A stretch of DNA of 6,189 nt from contig JBEIGB010000156.1 in the NCBI GenBank assembly GCA_040382095.1, positions 1 through 6,189 on the forward strand. The letters run 5' to 3'. Positions 1-6,174 of the stretch are shown in pieces (position 1 is the first letter of the stretch; the number at the start of each line of letters is the position of its first letter). The stretch is from JADJPL01 sp040382095. Its GTDB lineage: Bacteria > Bacteroidota > Bacteroidia > Chitinophagales > Saprospiraceae. The translations under genes and the position numbers were made by a program. The notes beneath the pieces were generated by a model that had not been told where the DNA came from, made no database searches, and saw nothing but the letters and a program-made list of their open reading frames with translations.

Positions 1-43
1 CAAAATGAGGCATGGCGATGTCTATTCAAAACTTTCTTTCGCT

Positions 44-64
44 GCCGAAGGCGGCAAAATACTT
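44..64 (+). repeat. 21-base repeat with GAA-loop hairpin, left copy
   Basis: This copy begins GCCGAAGGCGGCA and ends AATACTT. It matches a minus-strand copy at 6117-6137 in 20 of 21 bases. With the bases before it, it forms a hairpin GCTGCC-GAA-GGCGGC (41-55) with one T-G wobble. It is probably a short palindromic repeat spread through the genome. Confidence 0.5.
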
Positions 65-104
65 TTCACACAACCAGGGACGGCCTCGGCCTTTTTACAC
101 AACC
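62..104 (+). repeat. Pair of 14-base direct repeats
   Basis: CTTTTCACACAACC (62-75) and CTTTTTACACAACC (91-104) differ at one base and are 29 bases apart. They lie in non-coding DNA between the terminator and the left hairpin. No function is apparent. Confidence 0.45.
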
Positions 105-108
105 CCAT

Positions 109-140
109 AATTTTTTGGCGGCGCAAGCCGCCAAAAAATT
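109..140 (-). terminator. Two-way intrinsic terminator after the oxoamine synthase gene
   Basis: AATTTTTTGGCGGC (109-122) and its exact complement (127-140) form a 14-bp stem around the tetraloop GCAA (plus strand). The GC core is flanked by A and T tracts, so on either strand a G+C hairpin is followed by a T-run. It starts directly after the TAA stop of the synthase gene and closes the two-gene unit. It would also stop plus-strand transcription from the left. Confidence 0.8.
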
Positions 141-1400
141 TTATTTAAACGCCTTCCAGATCTGATCGGTGACCGTTGCCAGGCGATCTATATCGGCTGG
201 CGTATGGTGGCACATCAGGCTGATGCGGAAGCGGTCCTGGTGCATGGGCACAGCAGGAAATTCAATCGCATTCAGGAAAATACCCGCTTTGTGGAATGCC
301 AGGTTGGCCATACGGATATCCATGCCCTCCGGCACTTTCAATGCGATGATGCCCCCTGCAGGTGCGTGGATCATCCCATAAGGTGCCAGCAGGCGGCTGG
401 CATAACGCACATTTTCGTGCAGCATTTCCTGGCGTTCCGGTTCGTTTTCCATGACTTCAATCCCTGCCAGTACTGCCGCCTGTACAATTGGTGGCAGGGA
501 GGCGGAGAAAATGTAGGACCTGGAGTGATAGCGCATATATTCCACTACATCGCGGGAAGCCGCAACAAAGCCGCCGGCGACGGCAAAAGTTTTGCTGAAG
601 GTTCCCATCGCGATGTCCACTTCGGCCTCGCAGTTCAGGAAGGAGGCGGTTCCTGCACCGCCTTTGCCGACTACACCAGTGCCATGGGCATCGTCCACAA
701 TCAGCAAAGCATTGTAGCGGCGGCATAGCGCTGCCAGTTCATTCAGCGGGGCCATATCGCCGTCCATGGAATAAATACCTTCTACTCCCACGAACTTGTC
801 CCCGTCTCCTTTGGTATTTTCGAGGAGGGCTTCCAGACGGTCGAGCCGGTTGTGTGGAAATTCCCGGGCTGCGAGATGGCCGAGGTGGATGCCATCGAGA
901 AAAGAGGCGTGGCTGAATTCGTCGTAGCAGAGCAGGTCTTTTCTACGGACTAAAGCCCCCAGCAAACCGAGGTTGGCAGCATAGCCGGACGAGAAGAGAA
1001 GCACCGCCTCCTGGCCCTTGAGGGCAGCAAGGCGCTCCTCCAGTTCACCAGTCAATCTAAGGAATCCGTTGAGCAGGGGAGGACCTCCTATGCCCGTGCC
1101 ATAAGCCTGCGCCGCCTGCCGGACTTTCTCCCGGATATAGGGGTGGTTGGCTAGTCCGAGATAGTTATTGGAGGCAAACATGAGCATGGGGCGGACACTG
1201 CCGGTAAGCGGATCCTGTACCAATACCTCCCGGTCGGCAGCGGAGAGTACTTCCCTCCGGTAGAGGCTTTGTCCACTGGAAGCAAATCCCTGGAGAAAAC
1301 GGTAGAAATTCCCCGCACGTCGAAGGAGCGGTTCCTGTTGGTTGCGGATTTGCCATTCGTGCAGGTTCTGATGGGGGGTGTTCATCGTTGTTGTTGCCAT
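141..1400 (-). CDS. Alpha-oxoamine synthase family PLP enzyme (BioF/Kbl/SPT/CqsA-like)
   Basis: This family condenses an acyl thioester with an amino acid, with loss of CO2 or a related step, using pyridoxal phosphate in the cytoplasm. The protein is 419 residues, a usual length. Visible signatures in order: FASNNYLGL (75-83), the ring-stacking His164 in DEFSHAS, GIYSMDGD (208-215), the PLP-binding Asp236 and His239 in VDDAHGTG, the Schiff-base Lys270 in GTFSKTF, and Arg392 in RFRISLM. The glycine-rich segment reads GTGIGGPPLLNG (101-112), where BioF and bacterial SPT usually have Ser-Arg in place of Pro-Pro, so the acyl substrate is uncertain. The start at 1400 overlaps the upstream ThiL-like gene by 19 bp. 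A second Met codon (residue 6, first base 1385) would give an ATGA overlap with the upstream stop, typical of translational coupling, and is equally possible. No Shine-Dalgarno is seen for either start. A terminator lies directly after the stop. The family is certain; the product (biotin precursor, sphingoid base or signal ketone) is not. Confidence 0.93.
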   Translation of the reverse strand: MATTTMNTPHQNLHEWQIRNQQEPLLRRAGNFYRFLQGFASSGQSLYRREVLSAADREVLVQDPLTGSVRPMLMFASNNYLGLANHPYIREKVRQAAQAYGTGIGGPPLLNGFLRLTGELEERLAALKGQEAVLLFSSGYAANLGLLGALVRRKDLLCYDEFSHASFLDGIHLGHLAAREFPHNRLDRLEALLENTKGDGDKFVGVEGIYSMDGDMAPLNELAALCRRYNALLIVDDAHGTGVVGKGGAGTASFLNCEAEVDIAMGTFSKTFAVAGGFVAASRDVVEYMRYHSRSYIFSASLPPIVQAAVLAGIEVMENEPERQEMLHENVRYASRLLAPYGMIHAPAGGIIALKVPEGMDIRMANLAFHKAGIFLNAIEFPAVPMHQDRFRISLMCHHTPADIDRLATVTDQIWKAFK

Positions 1401-2404
1401 GATTGATGTAGGATTTGGAGTTTATGAAAATAATTTTCCGGGCTTCCGGCATTCTCTTCGTATAGATTAGCAATATCGGCTGGGTAGAGTTCTGTTTTGC
1501 CAAAACCCGGGTCGAAGCTTACCACCGCTTTTTCCTGGCAGTGGCCCAGCCAAAGGAAATTCATTCCCTCACCACGGGCTGCCTGCAGAAATGCCGCCAC
1601 TTTTTCTTCCCTTACCGTAAATACGAGCTCGTATTCTCCGTGCGGGCCTGCCAGCATCAGCCACTGCGGGATCCCCTGGGTATCGCAAATCGCGGCGGCA
1701 GTGGGGTCCAGGAATCCGGACAGCGGCGTTTCCAGGGAAAAGCCGTAAGGGTTTACCTCGGAAAGTTGGGCGAGTGCCGGGAAAAAACCATCACTGCTAT
1801 CAATACAGCAACTGGCGAAATCGCGGATAAGCCGGCCCTCCCGGATGCGGGCCAGCGGGCGGTAGGGTAGGGAAACGCCCTGGAAAATTTTGGCAAAAGC
1901 ATAGGCGTTGCCATAGCCCATTGGTCCGCTGCAGAAGAGGCGGTCGCCAGGGGCACAGCCACTGCGCATCATGGGCTTCGGCGTCCTGCCGATCGCCATC
2001 ATAGAAACGTCGAGGACTTTGCCATGATTGGTATCTCCGCCCAGCAGATAGGTTTGGTGTACGCCACAAGCTTCCCGAATGCCCCTGCTGAGCTCCAGTC
2101 GCGCAGGCTCGGTAAAATCAGGAGGTAATTGCAGCAGCAGCAGCATACCAATTGGTTCGGCACCCACGGCTGCCAGGTCGCTAAGCGTCGCATTGACGGC
2201 CGTCCACCCGATCACGTAGGGGTCTTCATAAAGCTTTGCCTGAATTTCATCCGCCAGCCCATCCACTTTGAGGGCGAGGATTTCACCCCGCAGGATCTCC
2301 GGGAGTATTAATTCGGCGTCTGATTCGTTCAGGCCGTTGAGTTGTTCCGGGCAACGGGCAAAACCTCCTGCAATACTTCTCACCAAAATGTTTTCCAGCA
2401 TCAT
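1382..2404 (-). CDS. ThiL-like protein, PurM/AIR-synthase fold
   Basis: This is a 340-residue protein resembling thiamine-monophosphate kinase (ThiL) and AIR-synthase-related proteins, which bind ATP and Mg2+ and phosphorylate or activate small molecules. Numbered from the ATG at 2404, it shows WTAVNATLSDLAAVGAEP (67-84, the ThiL NLSDLAAMGA motif), LGGDTNHG (121-128), RSGCAPGD (147-154), IDSSDGF (201-207) and GEYELVFTV (256-264), all in ThiL order. The N-terminal GDD metal-binding motif of ThiL is not intact; the matching place reads LNESDAEL. The frame stays open to a GTG at 2467 (361 residues), but the ATG start gives the normal N-terminal length for the family. A second ATG follows at once. 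A weak Bacteroidota-like -7 box (TATCTTGC, 2424-2431 on the minus strand) lies 20 bases before the ATG, with TTTA 18 bases further upstream; this is only suggestive. The stop overlaps the start of the oxoamine synthase, so the two are co-translated. It may be a true ThiL, but its partner gene and altered N-terminus suggest another substrate. Confidence 0.88.
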   Translation of the reverse strand: MMLENILVRSIAGGFARCPEQLNGLNESDAELILPEILRGEILALKVDGLADEIQAKLYEDPYVIGWTAVNATLSDLAAVGAEPIGMLLLLQLPPDFTEPARLELSRGIREACGVHQTYLLGGDTNHGKVLDVSMMAIGRTPKPMMRSGCAPGDRLFCSGPMGYGNAYAFAKIFQGVSLPYRPLARIREGRLIRDFASCCIDSSDGFFPALAQLSEVNPYGFSLETPLSGFLDPTAAAICDTQGIPQWLMLAGPHGEYELVFTVREEKVAAFLQAARGEGMNFLWLGHCQEKAVVSFDPGFGKTELYPADIANLYEENAGSPENYFHKLQILHQSWQQQR

Positions 2405-2524
2405 GGTATCTCTGTTTTCGCAAGCAAGATAGTTGTGGTTGATAGCAGGTAAACTGACGAAAGCCACCCGTGGCGGAGAGTTTTGTCACCTCCGGTAGTA
2501 TTGGGATGCCCGCGAATACAATCA

Positions 2525-2644
2525 GGAGATTATTCTATTGATGAAGAAAAGCAAGATGCTGTGATCCGTAAAATTGAAGTCGCGGGTGAAGCCACAAACT
2601 TTTCGAAAGGAAGATTTAATATTTGGAGTGGAAATATTCATTGA
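2525..2644 (+). pseudogene. Coding-like 3' remnant of an unrecognised plus-strand gene
   Basis: The plus strand between the acyl-CoA synthetase and the ThiL-like gene contains a frame ending in TGA at 2642-2644. Its last 39 codons look like ordinary protein: SIDEEKQDAVIRKIEVAG, then EATNFSKGRFNIWSGNIH at the C-terminus. The frame is open back to 2453 but has no ATG, and before about 2520 the predicted residues become proline-rich and unconvincing while the base composition rises in G+C. This fits the 3' end of a gene cut off at a junction. It runs convergently into the synthetase gene and overlaps its last 29 bases, stop codon included. I do not recognise the family. A chance open frame remains possible. 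Confidence 0.3.
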
Positions 2645-4313
2645 CCCTTATCTCTTTTTTGCTTTTGCTATTTGCTTCGGCAGCCCTCAATTCTACTCTC
2701 CTGATTTTACCACTTATTGTTTTGGGTAAAGACTCGACAAACTCTATAATTCTGGGAATTTTATAAGTAGCGAGATTTTTATTACAATAGTTAAACAAAT
2801 CTTCTGCCAATGCTTTACTTGGCACTTCTCCTTGCCTTAAAAGCACAAAGGCTTTTACAGCAAACCCTCTTATTTCATGAGGACTACTGACAACGGCAGC
2901 CTCCACCACTGCCTCGTGTTCAATTAATATGCTTTCCACCTCAAAAGGTCCAATTCTATAATCCGATGCCTTGATAACATCATCATCTCTGCCCACAAAC
3001 CAAATGTATCCTTCTTCGTCTTTGTACGCTTTGTCGCCCGTGTAATATAAGTTATGCTTGAACACTTTATTGTTTCTTTCAGGCTCTCCTAAATAGCCGG
3101 TAAATATCCCACTGGCTTTGTTGACATCCATTTTTACACAGATATTGCCTTCTTCGAGCAAAGGAATTTCGATTCCTTCATCATCGGCAATTACGATGTC
3201 ATAAAGAAATGTTGGTTTACCCATTGAACCATATTTTATAATGCTGCCGGGCATATTTCCTGCAAGAAGGCTACTTTCAGTTTGACCATAGCCATCCCGA
3301 ACAATAAGTCCCGTTCCCTGTTTCCATTTTTCAATGATTTCCGGGTTAAGCGGCTCTCCGGCAGCCACACACTGCCTTATTCTGAGTTTATAAGCTGTTA
3401 AATCTTCCTGAATCATCAAACGCAAAACAGTAGGAGGGGCACAAAAGGTCGTTACTCCATATTGTTCCATTGTGGCCAACTGCTCCCCAGGAACAAACTT
3501 GTCTACCTGGTTAGCCAATATGGTGGCCCCCATATTCCAGGGGCCAAAAAAACTGCTGTAGGCAAATTTTGCCCAACCCGGGGCTGAAATATTATAATGA
3601 ATATCGCCATAACGCAGTCCTATCCATGCCGATGTCGTCAAATGCCCAAAGGGAAGCGTGAAATGTGTGTGGGTTACAATTTTAGGAAGACCCGTTGTTC
3701 CTGACGTGAAAAAATAAAACAAGGCATCATCAGAACGAGTATGGGCTGCATCGGCAACTTTTTCTTTTTCAAGAATCTCATCCATGGTATGCCAACCCTC
3801 CCTTGTTCCATCTACTATAATTTTAAGCTTAATGGATCCATTTAATAATTCCTCAGCAGCATCAATCTTTTCTGCATTGGCTATATCTGCAATTACAACT
3901 TCAGGGAATACCGTTTTGAAACGATAGGCAATGTCCTTCTCGGTCAGATTCGTTGAAGATGGAATCAGGATAAATCCACCTTTGATGGCTCCCAATAAAC
4001 TGATCCAATTCGCAGGATCTAAAGAAATCTGTGAAAAGATGCTGTTACCTTTTTTTATACCATGGCTTCTCAAATAATTTAGAAATTGGTTAGCTTCTTC
4101 ATAGATGCTTTTGAAGGTATAGATTTTTTCCTGCTCCTTGTATCGCCAAATAAGCGCTTGGCTGTCAGGGTAGCATTTTACGTTCATTTCGTAAAATACC
4201 TCCTGCATCCAATTAAAGTATTCGGGTTTGGTGAGTTTTAGTTTGTCCAAGTCTTGAGTGTCTTGAATGGCAACCGACTTCCTTATCTGGGTGAAAAAAT
4301 CATGTATGTTCAT
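2616..4313 (-). CDS. Acyl-CoA synthetase, ACSM/medium-chain type (AMP-forming)
   Basis: This enzyme activates a carboxylic acid with ATP to an acyl-adenylate and then forms the acyl-CoA; the ACSM branch prefers medium-chain, branched or aromatic acids. The protein is 565 residues, full length for the family. Motifs in order: the P-loop TSGTTGLPKIVTH (203-215), the ACSM-typical SAPGWAKFAYSSFFGPW (243-259), the adenine-binding DGYGQTES (340-347), YTGD (424-427), the hinge region GRDDDVIKASDYRIGPFEVES (441-461), and the catalytic Lys536 in PKTISGKIRR. All key residues are present, so it should be active. The ATG at 4313 follows an A-rich leader without a Shine-Dalgarno, as is usual in Bacteroidota. 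Hand counts of 240 bases spread over the gene give 92 G+C, against 132 in 240 bases from the three neighbouring genes, so it looks compositionally foreign. It sits downstream of a hairpin element and 211 bases upstream of the ThiL-like ATG. The exact acid is not predictable. Confidence 0.93.
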   Translation of the reverse strand: MNIHDFFTQIRKSVAIQDTQDLDKLKLTKPEYFNWMQEVFYEMNVKCYPDSQALIWRYKEQEKIYTFKSIYEEANQFLNYLRSHGIKKGNSIFSQISLDPANWISLLGAIKGGFILIPSSTNLTEKDIAYRFKTVFPEVVIADIANAEKIDAAEELLNGSIKLKIIVDGTREGWHTMDEILEKEKVADAAHTRSDDALFYFFTSGTTGLPKIVTHTHFTLPFGHLTTSAWIGLRYGDIHYNISAPGWAKFAYSSFFGPWNMGATILANQVDKFVPGEQLATMEQYGVTTFCAPPTVLRLMIQEDLTAYKLRIRQCVAAGEPLNPEIIEKWKQGTGLIVRDGYGQTESSLLAGNMPGSIIKYGSMGKPTFLYDIVIADDEGIEIPLLEEGNICVKMDVNKASGIFTGYLGEPERNNKVFKHNLYYTGDKAYKDEEGYIWFVGRDDDVIKASDYRIGPFEVESILIEHEAVVEAAVVSSPHEIRGFAVKAFVLLRQGEVPSKALAEDLFNYCNKNLATYKIPRIIEFVESLPKTISGKIRRVELRAAEANSKSKKEIRVNEYFHSKY

Positions 4314-4345
4314 CTTATTATTATTTTTTAGAGATTTCCGCTAAT

Positions 4346-4490
4346 GGTTGGCAGATTTGCGATGGGCGGGATTTTTTCCACTGAAGTTTATGCGGAGCAC
4401 AAAACTTTCGGCTACCACTAAGCTGTCTGCGGAGCACGAAAATCCGCCTATTGCAAATGTGGGCCTCCCTCCATATTCCGACCAGTAACC
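4346..4490. repeat. Long imperfect hairpin element, MITE-like
   Basis: Bases 4355-4373 pair with 4441-4458: 16 Watson-Crick pairs, two G-T wobbles on the plus strand and one bulged G. The outer ends are GGTT (4346-4349) and AACC (4487-4490), a short inverted repeat. The hexamer CGCTAA lies on both sides (4339-4344 and 4492-4497), one base from each end, like a target-site duplication. Inside the loop are two copies of TGCGGAGCAC (4391-4400 and 4428-4437) and a nested stem AAGTTT/AAACTT (4384-4389 with 4402-4407). It carries no gene. It may be a non-autonomous mobile repeat, a dispersed intergenic repeat, or a structured 5' leader of the synthetase gene. Confidence 0.5.
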
Positions 4491-4500
4491 ACGCTAAATT

Positions 4501-4520
4501 AAGCGGTAAAAAGCGGCAAA
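4501..4520. repeat. Tandem 10-mer repeat
   Basis: AAGCGGTAAA is followed directly by AAGCGGCAAA, nine of ten bases identical. A third AAGCGG lies at 4538-4543, at the foot of a small hairpin GCGGA/TCCGC. It is non-coding and no function is apparent. Confidence 0.5.
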
Positions 4521-4578
4521 GTTTATTTACTTAATCGAAGCGGAGGGGGAAATCCGCGCCCTCTCTGCTACGAATCAT

Positions 4579-4598
4579 TGTGTGGTTGTGTGTGTGTT
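4579..4598. repeat. TG-rich simple sequence
   Basis: This is a run of almost pure TG dinucleotides on the plus strand (TGTGTGGTTGTGTGTGTGTT) in non-coding DNA. It is a short microsatellite that could slip in replication. No promoter was recognised next to it. Confidence 0.5.
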
Positions 4599-4808
4599 TT
4601 CGCTAAGGTACAAAAAGGGATGATTGGGTGTACGCGTCCCAAGGGATTTTATAGCCAGGGGTTTCGTGCGGTCTTTCTTTATTGCGAGAATGAAAGTAAG
4701 CTTCCAGTCCCGTGTAGAGATCCGCGCCATTTCGTATTTGTGCAAAAACACGTGCTCATACTTGACATCGCGCAAGAGCCGTAATATTTGCAAGTATTTT
4801 TTAATTCA

Positions 4809-4830
4809 GTTACCGGACACTGGTGGTAAC
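4809..4830. other. Stem-loop downstream of the transporter gene
   Basis: GTTACC (4809-4814) and GGTAAC (4825-4830) form a perfect 6-bp stem with a 10-base loop, 17 bases past the transporter stop on the minus strand. No T-tract follows on that strand (the sequence continues TGAATTAAAAAATAC), so it is not a standard intrinsic terminator. It could protect the 3' end of the transcript or be chance. Confidence 0.35.
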
Positions 4831-4847
4831 GGATAAATGCGGAATAT

Positions 4848-5927
4848 TCAGTCTTCAGGAAGGGGAATATTTCGCCACCAGGTGGCCAGGCAAGATCCGG
4901 TGATATTCATAAGCGGACCGAATACCGCAGGTGCCAGTCCCACTGTGGCAATCTTTCCGAAGGTCAAGGCCAATCCGGAAGCGAGGCCTGCATTTTGCAT
5001 TCCTACCTCAATGGCTATCGTCCGACAATCGCGCGGGTTCATACCAAAAACCCGGGCACCCAGGTAACCCAGGAGATAGCCCAGGGTATTGTGGAGTGCC
5101 GCTGCTGCAATGAGTGCGACGCCCATTTGCAAAAGACCGTCCCTGCCATTGGCGGTGATGACCATGGCGATGATGGCTATACCCGCCATGGAAACCAGGG
5201 GCATGGCACGGTCTAGCCATACGGCCTTGCCGTGAAGGAAATGGTTAAACATTAGACCCGCACCGATAGGCAAAAGCACCATCCGGGCCGTATCTGCCAT
5301 CATTTTCCAGAAATCCACCTGGATGTATTGCCCCGCAAGCTGTTGCATAAGGAAAGGGGTGAGCAGCGGTGCCAACAGGGTAGCTACGGCGGTAAGGGTC
5401 ACTGAAAGGGGCACATTGGCCCTGGCAATAAAACTCATGACGTTAGATGACAATCCACTTGGAGAACAACCCACCAACAGAATACCAGCTGCTATCTCCG
5501 CAGGGAAGCCGAATACATTCGCCAAACCAAGGCCGAGGAACGGCATGATAGTAAACTGGCAGACCAATCCCAGGAGTACAGCCCGCGGCATCTTCAAGAC
5601 CCCCAGAAAATCGTTTAACGACATGGTGGTACCCATGCCAAACATAATGACCTGTAATAAGGGGAAAATCAGCCCCTTTAGTTGAAAACTGCCCACTTGC
5701 ACAAACATGCCAGGATAGTACATGGCCAGGGTTATCGCGCTGAATAGGATGACGGTGAATGCAAAGCCGCTGAAAAAGGCATGAATTCGAATACCAAATG
5801 CCAGCAGCAGGAATGCCAGGCTCAAGGGCAAACCCGCCTCATCCCCCCTACCCAGAAAGGCCAAAAGGGCGGATGCCGCAAAAAAAATCATTGCCAGCAA
5901 GAGTGCTAGGCGGTACCATTTTTTCAT
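4848..5927 (-). CDS. Bile acid:sodium symporter (BASS) family transporter
   Basis: This is an inner-membrane, Na+-coupled transporter of the BASS family. Bacterial members move organic anions such as bile acids, pantoate or 2-keto acids; the substrate here cannot be told. From the ATG at 5927 the protein has 359 residues. It shows GMGTTMSLNDF (97-107), the crossover segment GCSPSGLSSNVMS (153-165), HNTLGYLLG (279-287) and EVGMQN with Glu307 and Gln311, matching the Na+-site regions of the Neisseria ASBT homologue. It is about 50 residues longer at the N-terminus than that protein, with two extra hydrophobic segments (about 6-25 and 33-52). The frame is open to a GTG at 6002, which would add 25 mostly polar residues. 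I prefer the ATG because MKKWYRLALLL is a typical start of a membrane segment. No Shine-Dalgarno is visible. It is probably transcribed alone, since more than 500 bases separate it from the next gene. Confidence 0.92.
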   Translation of the reverse strand: MKKWYRLALLLAMIFFAASALLAFLGRGDEAGLPLSLAFLLLAFGIRIHAFFSGFAFTVILFSAITLAMYYPGMFVQVGSFQLKGLIFPLLQVIMFGMGTTMSLNDFLGVLKMPRAVLLGLVCQFTIMPFLGLGLANVFGFPAEIAAGILLVGCSPSGLSSNVMSFIARANVPLSVTLTAVATLLAPLLTPFLMQQLAGQYIQVDFWKMMADTARMVLLPIGAGLMFNHFLHGKAVWLDRAMPLVSMAGIAIIAMVITANGRDGLLQMGVALIAAAALHNTLGYLLGYLGARVFGMNPRDCRTIAIEVGMQNAGLASGLALTFGKIATVGLAPAVFGPLMNITGSCLATWWRNIPLPED

Positions 5928-6068
5928 ATCAACTATATGCTTACCCCAACTGATAGTGCCGGTAAAAATAGACTTAATAATTTTATAATTTAGAGAACTC
6001 ACCTGTGTTTTTTACAAATGAACGCCAGCAATTTTGGCTCCCTGTGCTGATATTTGCCAGGGAAAGGT

Positions 6069-6082
6069 TTGGCTAAAGCCAA
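6069..6082. repeat. Short perfect palindrome TTGGCT/AGCCAA
   Basis: TTGGCT (6069-6074) and AGCCAA (6077-6082) are exact complements separated by AA. In single-stranded form this gives a 5-bp stem with a 4-base loop. It lies in the transporter's upstream region and no regulator site is recognised. Confidence 0.35.
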
Positions 6083-6109
6083 TAGGACAGATGATTTTTT
6101 TATGAGGGA

Positions 6110-6160
6110 GTCTCGCAAGTATTCTGCCGCCTTCGGCGGCAGAATAAAATTTTCCGAGAC
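6110..6160. repeat. Two-level hairpin with GCCGCC/GGCGGC core
   Basis: The inner stem ATTCTGCCGCC (6121-6131) pairs exactly with 6135-6145 around TTC. The outer arms GTCTCG (6110-6115) and CGAGAC (6155-6160) also pair, leaving an asymmetric internal loop. Part of it (6117-6137, minus strand) is the second copy of the 21-base repeat found at 44-64. On the plus strand A/T-rich bases follow the inner stem, but there is no clean T-run, so a terminator role is uncertain. Confidence 0.55.
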
Positions 6161-6174
6161 ACCGGTTTTGTTGA

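Larger units (their letters stand above)
4314..4847. other. 534-base gene-free stretch with repeats
   Basis: No convincing gene is seen between the synthetase start and the transporter stop. Short open frames of 68 to 72 codons occur on both strands around 4575-4836, but they overlap each other and resemble no family. The stretch holds a roughly 145-bp hairpin element (4346-4490), a tandem 10-mer (4501-4520), a 5-bp hairpin around 4540-4557, a TG-rich run (4579-4598) and a stem-loop after the transporter stop (4809-4830). The phrase ATCCGCGCC occurs twice, near 4552 and near 4720. A minus-strand AAACTTTG near 4515-4522 is one base off the Bacteroidota -7 box TAnnTTTG, but no -33 partner was found. 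Confidence 0.6.

Noticed and set aside
2..148. Open plus-strand frame at the left edge
   Set aside because: It reads through the direct repeats and the terminator stem into the synthase stop; no protein-like pattern supports it.
204..728. 174-codon plus-strand frame
   Set aside because: It is antisense to the oxoamine synthase, whose motifs prove the minus-strand frame.
2405..2615. TPP riboswitch ahead of the ThiL-like gene
   Set aside because: No CTGAGA-type THI-box elements were found in the leader.
4346..4490. Integron attC site
   Set aside because: The ends are GTT at the 5' side and AAC at the 3' side, the reverse of attC order, and the inner bases do not fit the R-box consensus.
4575..4836. 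Overlapping 68-72 codon frames on both strands
   Set aside because: They contradict each other, cover the TG-rich repeat, and none shows family motifs.
4314..4847. tRNA gene in the gene-free stretch
   Set aside because: No T-arm GGTTCGAATC-like sequence or cloverleaf pairing was found on either strand.
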